Assembly: GCA_934402395.1 (NCBI GenBank)
Contig: CAKRTQ010000011.1
Coordinates: 1 to 64,000 of the forward strand
From: an uncultured Eubacteriales bacterium
GTDB lineage: Bacteria > Bacillota > Clostridia > Oscillospirales > CAG-272
Direction of reading: 5' to 3'
DNA length: 64,000 nt
In this document: positions 1 to 7,840 of the stretch, piece by piece
How the letters are laid out: every line of letters starts with the position of its first letter
How positions within the stretch are numbered: position 1 is the stretch's first letter
Notes under the pieces: model-generated
Database searches by the model: none
What the model saw: the letters and a program-made list of their open reading frames with translations, nothing else
What the model was told of the DNA's origin: nothing
Translations under genes and position numbers: made by a program

Positions 1-140
1 TTTTTTTGAGCTCGGGTGAAGTTTTTGCGGATTTTTATCCTCATCTCCCGATGGTGAAAAAGATCGGACCCGCATCCGCCGTACCGATACAGGGAGACCG
101 GGATCCCGTTTTTCGTATGTACGATCTTGATGTCATGCAA
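1..140 (-). other. Possible 5' end of a minus-strand gene leaving the window
   Basis: One minus-strand frame stays open from about position 140 to the left edge. Part of its translation, SLYRYGGCGSDLFHHREM, has the look of the N-terminal cupin part of an AraC-type regulator. No ribosome-binding site precedes the only possible early start (TTG at 140), and a terminator hairpin lies just upstream. The call is therefore weak. It is recorded only because the rest of the gene would lie outside the window. Confidence 0.2.
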
Positions 141-144
141 AACA

Positions 145-172
145 GGGCTGCCGCACTAACGTACGGCAGCCC
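145..172 (-). terminator. Rho-independent terminator
   Basis: A perfect 9-bp stem GGGCTGCCG/CGGCAGCCC with a 10-nt loop is followed on the minus strand by TGTTTTGC. It lies about 110 nt downstream of the lipoprotein gene that ends at 282 and is its likely terminator. Positions 173-281 hold nothing else recognisable. Confidence 0.65.
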
Positions 173-281
173 CTCGGATCACACAATTTAAATATTACGC
201 ACCTTTTACGGCGGCAAAGTGAAGCCTTTCACCGCCTTCCGGGTTCACGCATTTATTTCACGGCACGAAAGATTTCCAAGG

Positions 282-743
282 TCAGCTATCCCCGGTACTA
301 TTCGAAAAGAATATATTATCGACTGCCGAGCTGGTTGCCACACCGGTCTTAATTATCGCGTCAGTCATATATTCATTCTTTTCTTGTTTAAACGTGAAAT
401 AAATCCTATACTCTTTACCGCTGTCAGCCTCCCACAAAAGAGTGAATAAGCCCGAAAGGGGTCCAAAATCATGCGGCTTTCCAATGATCCCGACCACCTC
501 ATTATAAGTCATTCCTTCTTTTACCGATGCAAGAGCTTCTTCGGATGGCTTGTGTGTTCTGTCCGCATCAAAAAAATCCGCGAATATATCAGGCATATCA
601 TCCGTAGTCAGTTCGAGCAGGCCTCGTTCGGTCCGGCTTTCACTGCTCGTATCCGTATCTCCGCCCGACTTATCACAGCCGGTAAAGACCGTTCCCATGC
701 ACAAAACAGCTATCATAAGCAACAGTACAGTTTTTTTAAACAT
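282..743 (-). CDS. Small lipoprotein with a BamE/SmpA-like domain
   Basis: The 153-aa product begins with a lysine-containing n-region and a hydrophobic segment ending in a lipobox (VFTGC, Cys23), so it should be exported and lipid-anchored on the outer face of the membrane. A Ser/Thr/Glu-rich linker follows. Around residues 70-100 it carries the pattern VKEGMTYNEVVGIIGKP, the typical 'xGMTxxEVxxxxGxP' entry of the BamE/SmpA-like fold found in many Gram-positive lipoproteins of unknown role. The start has a good GGAGA site 7 nt upstream. It lies 23 nt downstream of a 30-codon ORF and shares its promoter at 1009-1037. Substrate and partner are unknown. Confidence 0.7.
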   Translation of the reverse strand: MFKKTVLLLMIAVLCMGTVFTGCDKSGGDTDTSSESRTERGLLELTTDDMPDIFADFFDADRTHKPSEEALASVKEGMTYNEVVGIIGKPHDFGPLSGLFTLLWEADSGKEYRIYFTFKQEKNEYMTDAIIKTGVATSSAVDNIFFSNSTGDS

Positions 744-766
744 TTCTTTTTCTCCTTCTCATCAAA

Positions 767-859
767 TTATTTGTTTTTATCGTAATTACGCCCCGAAGAG
801 CGAAAGAGCAGCGGAGTATGGCATATTCCCGGAGTGCGCATGATAACAATCTTTTCCAT
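767..859 (-). CDS. Short ORF, possible leader peptide or 30-aa microprotein
   Basis: A 30-codon ORF begins MEKIVIMRTPGICHTPLL, ends NYDKNK and is followed by TAA. It is preceded by a near-perfect ribosome-binding site, TAAGGAGGAAACA-ATG, stronger than that of most genes nearby. It is the first ORF after a consensus promoter (1009-1037) and ends 23 nt before the lipoprotein start. No membrane segment is evident; the peptide is basic. It could be a translated leader that controls the lipoprotein gene or a real microprotein. No family is recognised. Confidence 0.45.
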   Translation of the reverse strand: MEKIVIMRTPGICHTPLLFRSSGRNYDKNK

Positions 860-1008
860 TGTTTCCTCCTTAAAAAATAAATATAAAATAAGCGCGCGAA
901 ACCGTACGTATGGTCTGTGCGCGTCTGGCAACATATTATTTTGCCCATGTTTGCCACGCGCTCACTTCCGATACGGGGTTTATCAATGGGTTTACTATCT
1001 GTTTTTAT

Positions 1009-1037
1009 ATTATACATAATAAAACGTGACTTGTCAA
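1009..1037 (-). promoter_or_regulatory. Sigma-A-type promoter for the 30-aa ORF and lipoprotein
   Basis: On the minus strand TTGACA (1032-1037) and TATAAT (1009-1014) are separated by exactly 17 nt. Both hexamers match the consensus fully. The predicted transcript starts near 1002, leaving a leader of about 140 nt before the first ORF. Confidence 0.8.
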
Positions 1038-1131
1038 TGGTTTTCGAAAAAAATTTTGGTAAAAAAGTGCACGGCTGTGCAATTGCTGTTTTGATACGTG
1101 CGAGGGATCCCCCTGAGCGGATATTTCAAAA

Positions 1132-1170
1132 GGGGCGTCAAAAAACTCATTTTGAGTTTTTTGACGCCCC
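1132..1170. repeat. Palindromic terminator-like repeat, copy 1
   Basis: A perfect inverted repeat has 18-nt arms GGGGCGTCAAAAAACTCA and their complement around a TTT centre. It is one of five copies in this window that share the inner core AAAAAACTCA/TGAGTTTTTT but have different outer arms. It lies 46 nt past the end of the AlgX-like gene and upstream of the next promoter, a position that fits a terminator for the acyltransferase operon. The rest of 860-1215 holds the promoter at 1009-1037 and no other convincing feature. Confidence 0.8.
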
Positions 1171-1215
1171 TGCAACGGTACGGCAGCCCCGGACCGTCAA
1201 AGGTCTCGACCGATA

Positions 1216-2313
1216 TCAGGCAAGAGTTTCGCTGTTATTGAGAACGAGAGTGCTGTAAAGGAAGAGAACGTCCTGATTTTTGAACTCCACAAAGCGTCCG
1301 ATGATGTCGGGACGGAGATAACGGATATCTATGAGCGTGATCTTGGAATAAGCCTCGGCGAGAAGCGGTGTTATGCTGCTTCCGAACGAATCGCGGAAGA
1401 CAACAAGCTCGCGGTCTCCGGTCGCATTGGGATTTTCGATCGTAAGCAGCGCCACCGATCCGGAAAGGAACATATTGTACGGATCCTTGCCCGTTGCAAG
1501 CTCCATGTTGTAGAGCCCGCCGACGGAGTTGTCCTCATAATTTCTGACTATGCAGCCGTCAAGAACGTCGTTTGTGAGATAATATATCGTCTCTGCCGGC
1601 AGCGGGAGCGCGAGCTGACCGTAATAAACTCCGCGGAAGGGATGATCCAGCGCCGCCGTGGTGTATTTGCCGGAGATCCCGACTCCCATGGCTTCCGCAA
1701 GCGCGGCGGCGGTATCGATAATTTTTTCCTGACGCCAGTGGGTGTCGGTCTTGTAATAATCGGTGATATCGAGGGTCCCCGTTATATCAATATATTTGGC
1801 AAAATCGACCTTGTTCTGCATTTCGGTAAACAGACGTTCGTAATCCATACTGAGATATCCGTTTTTACCGGCAAGGAAATAGCTTTTATCGGGAACTATG
1901 GAAAGGTACACATTTGTGTCCTTGCCGGCAAGATATTTTTCATAGATGTAAGAAAATCTGTTTGCCGCGTGCTCGAGCGATTCCTCGTTGAGCGGATATT
2001 CCAGTTTTGCGGCATAGCCGTCCTTGAGATAGATCCCGTTGTTGTCAAGCTGCGCAAGCAGATAGCACTGCGTCATTGCCTTGAGCGCACGGAAGCTGTC
2101 GCGCAGCGGGAACTGATCCTGCGTATATTTTTCAAAATTGCTCATAAAGCTGCCGTCGGTCAGCGTTTCAAACGAAAGCTTCGGGAACTGCGCCAGCTTG
2201 CGGCGTTCGCTGTTCGACATTTCCTTTGACGGGACAGCCCAGCATGATACCGCAAGCGTGACAAACATGACTGCAACGATCACAATGCAAATTATATTTT
2301 TATATTTTTTCAT
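1216..2313 (-). CDS. AlgX/AlgJ-like SGNH (DHHW-family) protein, likely polysaccharide O-acetylation
   Basis: The protein of about 365 aa has one N-terminal membrane segment and an extracytoplasmic domain of the AlgX/AlgJ/DHHW type. The catalytic-looking signatures are DTHW (in YKTDTHWRQ) and a Ser in FRDSFGSS. In this family they form the Asp/His and Ser of an SGNH-like acetylesterase or transferase. The ATG at 2313 is preferred over the GTG at 2322 because GAGGTG lies 6 nt upstream of the ATG. The gene starts 14 nt after the MBOAT gene. The pair resembles AlgI plus AlgX/J, so it probably accepts an acyl group moved across the membrane and attaches it to a surface glycan. The glycan is not identifiable here. 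Confidence 0.8.
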   Translation of the reverse strand: MKKYKNIICIVIVAVMFVTLAVSCWAVPSKEMSNSERRKLAQFPKLSFETLTDGSFMSNFEKYTQDQFPLRDSFRALKAMTQCYLLAQLDNNGIYLKDGYAAKLEYPLNEESLEHAANRFSYIYEKYLAGKDTNVYLSIVPDKSYFLAGKNGYLSMDYERLFTEMQNKVDFAKYIDITGTLDITDYYKTDTHWRQEKIIDTAAALAEAMGVGISGKYTTAALDHPFRGVYYGQLALPLPAETIYYLTNDVLDGCIVRNYEDNSVGGLYNMELATGKDPYNMFLSGSVALLTIENPNATGDRELVVFRDSFGSSITPLLAEAYSKITLIDIRYLRPDIIGRFVEFKNQDVLFLYSTLVLNNSETLA

Positions 2314-2327
2314 TTTCGGCACCTCAC

Positions 2328-3731
2328 TCAGAATCTGAAGTAAAGGAAGGGATTGTACGAACCGTCAACAAGATATGCGCTGCAGCAGAGCAGAAGCGCG
2401 GAAAGCGCCAGCGGCTCAGCGACCGTCATTATATTGCCGCCTATCCCGGTCGCGGCAATGCGGTTCATTATCTTTTTGGGCAGCGGCGTTGCGCCTATCA
2501 CGGCAAGGATGAGCACCACGCCGTAGCTGCGGAGATAGTAGAGGCACTCCGCCGACACGAATGAGTATCCGCCCGCGCCGAACATAGCGCCGATGTAGGA
2601 AAACGCCTGTCCCATGCTTGTGGCATCAAAAATGACGAAGCTGATTATTATCAGAATGATAACGTAGATATGATTGAGCACGCGGCTCTTTTTGAGGTAT
2701 TTGAGCAGCCAGAGCTTTTCTATCATGAGCAGGGCTGCAAAGTAAAGCCCCCATACAACAAAGTTCCACGCCGCGCCGTGCCAGAAGCCGGTGAGCATCC
2801 AGACGACAAAAATATTGAAGAGATGCCTTGCGCGGCTCACGCGGTTGCCGCCGAGAGGAATGTACACATAATCGCGGAACCATGATCCGAGCGACATATG
2901 CCAACGCCGCCAGAACTCCGTGATGCTTGCGGAAATGTAAGGATAGTTGAAGTTTTCAAGGAAGTCGAATCCGAATATTTTGCCAAGACCTATTGCCATG
3001 TCACTGTATCCGGAGAAATCGAAGTAAATATGAAGCGAATATGCCACGGCATAAAGCCAGAAGAAAAGCACCGATTTGTCGTCGGACGCGCGGAAGGTGT
3101 CGCACAGCTCGCCGAGAAGGTTGGCTATGAGTATCTTTTTGCCGAGACCGATAAGGAAACGGCGTGCGCCGATGGCGGTCTTTTCAAATGTGTGCGTGCG
3201 GCTTTTGAGCTGCTCGGCTACATCGGAATAGCGAACTATCGGTCCGGCTATAAGCTGCGGGAAAAGCGCAACGTATGCCGCGAGGTCAATGGGATTTTTC
3301 TGCGCCGCAACATCGCCGCGGTATACGTCAACGGTGTAGCTGAGTATCTGGAATGTGTAAAAGCTTATGCCTATCGGCAGTGCAATTTTGAGAAGCGGCA
3401 CCGAAAGCCCGGTAATGGCATTGAAATTTCCGATAAAGAAATCAACGTATTTGAAATATCCGAGCATTGCAAGGCTGCTCACGACCGAAAGTATCATAAA
3501 AAGCTTTGATATGCGCTTTTTCTCTTTGAAACGCTCGATAAGAAGTCCGAAAATATATCCGAGAATGATCGCAAGCAGCATCCATATAACGTATCTCGGT
3601 TCGCCCCAGGCGTAAAACACAAGACTTGATAAAAGCAAGACGGTGTTTTTAAGACATTTCGGGGCTATGAGATACAATATGAGTACGCACGGCAAAAAGT
3701 AGAACAAAAACGGTATGCTTGAAAACAACAT
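2328..3731 (-). CDS. MBOAT-family membrane O-acyltransferase (AlgI/DltB-like)
   Basis: This is a 467-aa polytopic membrane protein with the MBOAT core. Visible markers are the early LVFYAWGEP stretch, the central YPYISASITEFWRRWHMSLGSW region and the catalytic histidine in LTGFWHGAAWNFVVWG. Length and motifs match AlgI-type enzymes that move acetyl groups from a cytoplasmic donor to the cell exterior. The start has a GGAG site in GAAGGAGTAAGG. The next gene is the AlgX/J-like partner, so the two form an O-acetylation module. The chemical target remains inference. Confidence 0.88.
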   Translation of the reverse strand: MLFSSIPFLFYFLPCVLILYLIAPKCLKNTVLLLSSLVFYAWGEPRYVIWMLLAIILGYIFGLLIERFKEKKRISKLFMILSVVSSLAMLGYFKYVDFFIGNFNAITGLSVPLLKIALPIGISFYTFQILSYTVDVYRGDVAAQKNPIDLAAYVALFPQLIAGPIVRYSDVAEQLKSRTHTFEKTAIGARRFLIGLGKKILIANLLGELCDTFRASDDKSVLFFWLYAVAYSLHIYFDFSGYSDMAIGLGKIFGFDFLENFNYPYISASITEFWRRWHMSLGSWFRDYVYIPLGGNRVSRARHLFNIFVVWMLTGFWHGAAWNFVVWGLYFAALLMIEKLWLLKYLKKSRVLNHIYVIILIIISFVIFDATSMGQAFSYIGAMFGAGGYSFVSAECLYYLRSYGVVLILAVIGATPLPKKIMNRIAATGIGGNIMTVAEPLALSALLLCCSAYLVDGSYNPFLYFRF

Positions 3732-3761
3732 GATAAAATGCCTTACTCCTTCATTTTTTAC

Positions 3762-3786
3762 TTTTCGGGATCGGAGAGCCCGAAAA
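3762..3786. terminator. Hairpin ahead of the MBOAT gene
   Basis: TTTTCGGG and CCCGAAAA form an 8-bp stem with a 9-nt loop. It sits between the lipoprotein gene ending at 3880 and the MBOAT start at 3731. It could terminate the ECF operon or shape the leader of the MBOAT transcript. Confidence 0.4.
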
Positions 3787-3879
3787 AGTCATACAAAAAT
3801 TGCATAGTTATAGGGAGCCGGGCGCGCTGGCGCAACAGCCCCCTTGTTTTTATGTTTATTTTGCTGTGTCCCGCATCGC

Positions 3880-4491
3880 TCAGGGAAGGATGACGGGGGC
3901 ATCAACGAGCAGCTTTGCATCCGATGCGGCGGCAAGGCAGGCGTTTTTGACGTCATCTGTGATGGTCTCGTTGCCGTAAGCCGTTATCACATAATCGCCG
4001 ACGGAGATCACGATGACCTTATCCGGGAAGCCGCACATCCACTGCTGATCCTGTATCGCGGTCTTGTATGCCTCGGCATATTCGGATGCCTTGGAGGGGT
4101 CATTCAGCTTGACCATTGCGGAGCAGAATGTGTTGGTGTTCATCATATGCATAAGCGTTGCAACATCGCTCTGGTCGATCAGTGCCATAAGCTCATCGGT
4201 AACATGGAGCCACCATTTGAAGGTCTCGGTGGTCTCTGCGGTAAAGTTGAACTTGGCGGGACTGTCGGCGCTGTGGTCAATATCACCGCCTGCTGCGGGG
4301 AACTTCTGATCGTCGGTCAGTGAATTCCACACCTGAGTGTAAAATGCTGCCGCAGATTCGATGGCAGGCTTCGGCGGTTCGGTCTCTGCGGTCGATGTTC
4401 CGCCGCCGTTGTCGGTCTTGTTGCAGGCGGCAAGTGTAAGTACCGCAAATGTCATAATAATCGCAAGAATAAGTGAGATTGTTTTTTTCAT
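3880..4491 (-). CDS. Lipoprotein of unknown function in the ECF sigma operon
   Basis: The 203-aa protein has a signal peptide ending in a lipobox (TLAAC, Cys23) and an acidic, Thr-rich linker. The globular part has a Trp-rich segment (FKWWLHVTDELMALI) and a late strand-rich region, KVIVISVGDYVITAYG. The last part faintly recalls DUF4358-type clostridial lipoproteins, but I cannot assign the family firmly. AAAGGA precedes the start. It follows the anti-sigma gene by 30 nt and is probably co-transcribed with the sigma factor, suggesting an envelope role in that regulon. Confidence 0.65.
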   Translation of the reverse strand: MKKTISLILAIIMTFAVLTLAACNKTDNGGGTSTAETEPPKPAIESAAAFYTQVWNSLTDDQKFPAAGGDIDHSADSPAKFNFTAETTETFKWWLHVTDELMALIDQSDVATLMHMMNTNTFCSAMVKLNDPSKASEYAEAYKTAIQDQQWMCGFPDKVIVISVGDYVITAYGNETITDDVKNACLAAASDAKLLVDAPVILP

Positions 4492-4521
4492 TTTTTATTT
4501 TCCTTTCGGTATTTATAATTG

Positions 4522-5076
4522 TCATTCCGCAGTAGCGGTAACGATAAGCACACTTCTGTCCTCGTCCGCCGAGGCGGTGAGCTTTATTGTCCTGTTTTTC
4601 GATTTCAGCGTCATATCAAAGGATGTCCCCCTTGTCGCATCAACGTACCATTTGATATCGGCACTCTCCGACAAAACAACGCTTTTCTGCCCCTCACCGC
4701 CGTCTGTGACGATAACGCTCCCATCGGACACCTCAAGCGTCACCGTGTCGCCCTCCCCGGCGTCAACGTGCAGTGGTATTTCCGTTCCTTCGATCAGTCT
4801 GTGGATATGCATTGTCGCGGTAAGCGGTATCTCGATCGGCTTTTCAAGAGCTCCGCCATCCGTTACCCGTACACCGCCAATGCTGACCGTTGCCATTCCG
4901 CCGCCTCCGCGCATTACCGCAAACACGGCAACAAACACTGCGATAAAGCAGGCTGCCGCAGCCGTGTACCGCGCTACTGCCGGCAGCAGGCGGCGTTTGG
5001 GGAGCGGACGGCGTGCCTCTTCAAGAAGATCGTCATCGATCTCCGTCATGGCTCTTGCCAGAAGTTCGTTTTTCAT
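4522..5076 (-). CDS. Putative anti-sigma factor, single-pass membrane protein
   Basis: The 184-aa protein has a short cytoplasmic N-terminus (MKNELLARAMTEIDDDLLEEA), a basic stretch, one membrane segment at about residues 36-54 and an extracytoplasmic beta-rich domain. The N-terminal pattern resembles the sigma-binding end of clostridial membrane anti-sigma factors. The gene starts 19 nt after the ECF sigma gene, the usual arrangement. No zinc-binding HxxxCxxC motif is present, so it is not a ZAS-type anti-sigma. Assignment rests mainly on topology and location. Confidence 0.65.
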   Translation of the reverse strand: MKNELLARAMTEIDDDLLEEARRPLPKRRLLPAVARYTAAAACFIAVFVAVFAVMRGGGGMATVSIGGVRVTDGGALEKPIEIPLTATMHIHRLIEGTEIPLHVDAGEGDTVTLEVSDGSVIVTDGGEGQKSVVLSESADIKWYVDATRGTSFDMTLKSKNRTIKLTASADEDRSVLIVTATAE

Positions 5077-5095
5077 TTTGCGCTCTCCTTTCCCC

Positions 5096-5656
5096 TCAAA
5101 CGGTTATACCGTCTTTTTCCAAATGTGCTTTAAGCTTTGAGCGCATCCGGAACAAGAGTGATTTTACGCGGCTCTCGCTTATACCGAATCGCTCGGCGAT
5201 CTCGGAAATCGAGTCACTGTAAAAATATCTGCATACAAAGACTCTGCGGTCAAGTGTTTTCTGACCGTGCAGAAAATCATTTATGCTTTCTCCTATCTGT
5301 CCGACCCGCTCGTCGTTTTCCACCGGTTCACCTCCCGGAACGCACTCATCCAGCTCGTCAAGAGACAAAGAAAACTCATTCATTGCACGCTTTTCCGCAT
5401 ACTTCATATTGTAGCGGTTGATCGAAAGGTTTCTTGTTATCTTTCCGAGGTATGTGGCAAGGTTTGACGGTCTTTGGGGCGGTATCGAACGCCAGGCTCC
5501 CAGCCAGACGTCGTTTACGCACTCCTCGCTGTCAAGCTCGCTCGACAGAATGTTCATGGCGATCTTCATGCAGTATGCACCGTACTTTTTTTCGGACTCG
5601 GCGATCGCCGCCTCATCACGCCTGAAGTACAGCTCAACTATCTGTTCGTCATTCAT
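5096..5656 (-). CDS. ECF-type RNA polymerase sigma factor
   Basis: The 186-aa protein has sigma region 2 (YCMKIAMNILSSELDSEECVNDVWLGAW) and region 4 with a helix-turn-helix near the C-terminus (SDSISEIAERFGISESRVKSLL). Regions 1.1 and 3 are absent, as in ECF sigmas. Codons start at ATG 5656, 4 nt after GAGGTGA. An anti-sigma and a lipoprotein gene follow. A TGCAACC/TATAAG-type sequence upstream (5688-5719) suggests self-activation. A paralogue is encoded at 14855-15427. Confidence 0.88.
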   Translation of the reverse strand: MNDEQIVELYFRRDEAAIAESEKKYGAYCMKIAMNILSSELDSEECVNDVWLGAWRSIPPQRPSNLATYLGKITRNLSINRYNMKYAEKRAMNEFSLSLDELDECVPGGEPVENDERVGQIGESINDFLHGQKTLDRRVFVCRYFYSDSISEIAERFGISESRVKSLLFRMRSKLKAHLEKDGITV

Positions 5657-5687
5657 GCAGTCACCTCATCATTGATGCGCTCCTACC

Positions 5688-5719
5688 CTTATACACAGCG
5701 TTTTTTCGGGTAGGTTGCA
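5688..5719 (-). promoter_or_regulatory. Candidate self-regulated ECF promoter
   Basis: TGCAACC (5713-5719) lies ahead of a TGTGTATAAG sequence (TATAAG at 5688-5693). The AACC-type -35 element is characteristic of many ECF promoters. It lies about 35 nt ahead of the sigma gene start. No TTGACA/TATAAT promoter was seen here. Confidence 0.45.
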
Positions 5720-5748
5720 TTTTATAAAAAAATTTTTTTAAAAAAGTG

Positions 5749-5784
5749 AAAGGGCTGTCGGGACTTACGCCCGGCAAGCCCTTT
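5749..5784 (-). terminator. Rho-independent terminator after the gltX-glnS-DUF1294 operon
   Basis: AAAGGGCT pairs with AGCCCTTT and an inner CGGG pairs with CCCG. On the minus strand the hairpin is followed by CACTTTTTT. It starts 20 nt after the DUF1294 stop codon. Confidence 0.8.
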
Positions 5785-5804
5785 TGATTCTCCACAGGAG
5801 CTTT

Positions 5805-6128
5805 TCAGATAATGATATTGATATGAAGACGGTCAAGTACCAGCCACACGCACACCGCCTGGAGTATCATGATAACGGGAATGCCTATCATAAATTTCGG
5901 ATGCTTTGTCTTGTGCCGTATTATCAGCATTGTAACGAACATGGCGACCGAACCGCCGAGCACCGAAAATGCCAGCAACGAGCTTTCGCGTATGCGGCGG
6001 TCGGTGCGATGCTTTGACGCCCACTTATCGTAAACGGTAACGATAACGGCAATGAGCGATATGAGCACAAGATACGCCGCCGGTATTATCACCGGCAGCA
6101 CACGGCGAAGGCATACTTCCCTCTCCAT
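5805..6128 (-). CDS. DUF1294-family small membrane protein
   Basis: The 107-aa protein has three or four membrane segments. Between them are the family markers YDKWASKHRTDRRIRESSLL, LLAFSVLGGSVAMFVTM and the RHKTKHPKF stretch. These match DUF1294 proteins, whose function is unknown. The ATG overlaps the glnS stop codon (TAATG), so translation is coupled to glnS. Nothing in the sequence explains a link to tRNA charging; co-transcription may be incidental. Confidence 0.8.
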   Translation of the reverse strand: MEREVCLRRVLPVIIPAAYLVLISLIAVIVTVYDKWASKHRTDRRIRESSLLAFSVLGGSVAMFVTMLIIRHKTKHPKFMIGIPVIMILQAVCVWLVLDRLHINIII

Positions 6129-7816
6129 TACTTTTTGGGATAGCTGTCCTTAAGTCCGACTATACGGTTGAATGTACCGGGATTTTTGGTGTCCTTGACA
6201 TAATAACCGTTGCGTACGAACTGGAATCTCTCCCCGGGAGCGGCATCGGCAAGCGACGGCTCTATCATGCATCCCTCGACCTTTGTCGCGGAGTCGGGGT
6301 TGAGATAGTCGCCGTAGGTCTTTCCCTCGGGCATATCGTCGATGTTTTCAAGAGTAAAGAGGTAATCGTAAAGCATCACGTCGGCGCGTTTTGCGTGCGC
6401 TGCGGAGAGCCAGTGGATCGTTCCCTTTATCTTTCTGCCGTCCGAGGGGTTGCCGTTGCCGGTCTCAAGATCGGCAGTGCAGTGGACGGCGGCAATGCTG
6501 CCGTCGGCGCCGTGCTCGACCGATGTGCACTTCACTATATACGCGCCCATAAGTCTGACCTCTCCGTCGGGCTTCAGTCTGAAGAACTTCGGGGGCGGCA
6601 GCTCGGCAAAATCATCGGCATCTATATAAAGCTCGCGCGTAAACGGGAGCTTTCTTGTACCGGCATCGGGAGCCTGCGGATTGTTGGGCAGCTCGAAATA
6701 TTCGGTCTTATCGGCAGGATAATTGTCGATTATAAGCTTCAGCGGCTTCATAACGGCAATGCGGCGGGGCGCGGATGTGTTCAGCTCCTCGCGTATGCAG
6801 TGCTCAAGCAGCTCGATATCGACCACGCTGTATGCTTTGGATACGCCCGCACGATCAACGAAATCAAATATCGCCGACGGTGTGTACCCGCGGCGGCGCA
6901 GACCGCAGAGGGTGGGCATACGGGGATCGTCCCAGCCGTCAACGAGGCCGGTCTCAACGAGCTGACGCAGATATCTCTTGCTCATTACCGTGTGCGTCAC
7001 ATTGAGGCGCGCAAATTCACGCTGCTTCGGCTTGGGATCAAAGCCGATATTGTCAACGACCCACTCGTAAAGCGGGCGGTGATTTTCAAACTCAAGCGAG
7101 CAGCAGGAGTGGGTTATCCCTTCAAGCGCGTCCTGTATCGGATGCGCGTAATCGTAAAGGGGATAGATGCACCACTTGTTGCCCTGACGGTGATGCTCGG
7201 TGTGAAGTATGCGGTATATTGCAGGGTCGCGCATATTCATATTGGGAGACGCCATATCTATCTTGGCGCGCAGCGTATGCGAACCGTCGGGGAACTCTCC
7301 GTTCTTCATGCGCTCGAAAAGCTCAAGGTTCTCCTCGACCGAACGCCCACGGCAGGGAGACTCGCGCCCCGGCTCGGTGAGCGTGCCGCGGTATTCCTTC
7401 ATTTCCTCTGCGCTGAGGTCGTCAACATACGCCTTGCCGTCCTTTATGAGCTTTACGGCAAACTCATAGCACTTGTCGAAATAATCCGAACCGTAAAACA
7501 CACCGCCCGTCGGCTCGCAGCCGAGCCAGCAGAGATCCTCGTATATCGAACGCACATACTCATCGCCCTCGCGCACGGGGTTGGTGTCATCATAGCGCAG
7601 GTTGAAAAGTCCGTGATATTTGCGGGCTATCTGCCAGTTGATGCGTATAGCCTTTGCCGAACCGATGTGCAGATATCCGTTGGGTTCGGGAGGAAAGCGC
7701 GTGTGTATTTTAAGATCAGGGTTATTTCTCAGATCTTCGTCGATTATATCGTGTATAAAGTTGCCGTTTATTTCCTCAACTTCGGCTTCGGTTTTCATTT
7801 CTTCTTTGTTTTCCAT
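6128..7816 (-). CDS. glnS: Glutamine--tRNA ligase
   Basis: The 562-aa class I synthetase charges tRNA-Gln with glutamine in the cytoplasm. The HIGH motif appears as HIGSA (residues 50-54, in RFPPEPNGYLHIGSAKA). The KMSKS loop appears as VMSKR. The insertion and C-terminal beta-barrel region are full length compared with bacterial GlnRS. AAAGGT precedes the ATG. It follows gltX by 24 nt. Many Firmicutes lack GlnRS and make Gln-tRNA by GatCAB amidation, so its presence says this lineage charges directly, at least in part. Confidence 0.95.
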   Translation of the reverse strand: MENKEEMKTEAEVEEINGNFIHDIIDEDLRNNPDLKIHTRFPPEPNGYLHIGSAKAIRINWQIARKYHGLFNLRYDDTNPVREGDEYVRSIYEDLCWLGCEPTGGVFYGSDYFDKCYEFAVKLIKDGKAYVDDLSAEEMKEYRGTLTEPGRESPCRGRSVEENLELFERMKNGEFPDGSHTLRAKIDMASPNMNMRDPAIYRILHTEHHRQGNKWCIYPLYDYAHPIQDALEGITHSCCSLEFENHRPLYEWVVDNIGFDPKPKQREFARLNVTHTVMSKRYLRQLVETGLVDGWDDPRMPTLCGLRRRGYTPSAIFDFVDRAGVSKAYSVVDIELLEHCIREELNTSAPRRIAVMKPLKLIIDNYPADKTEYFELPNNPQAPDAGTRKLPFTRELYIDADDFAELPPPKFFRLKPDGEVRLMGAYIVKCTSVEHGADGSIAAVHCTADLETGNGNPSDGRKIKGTIHWLSAAHAKRADVMLYDYLFTLENIDDMPEGKTYGDYLNPDSATKVEGCMIEPSLADAAPGERFQFVRNGYYVKDTKNPGTFNRIVGLKDSYPKK

Positions 7817-7840
7817 TTGAGTATGACCTTTCTGACTGAA

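Noticed and set aside
736..1017. 93-aa minus-strand frame over the promoter region of the first lipoprotein
   Set aside because: It starts in the -10 region of the predicted promoter and is Arg/Tyr/Cys-rich without domain features; the 30-codon ORF in another frame has the ribosome site.
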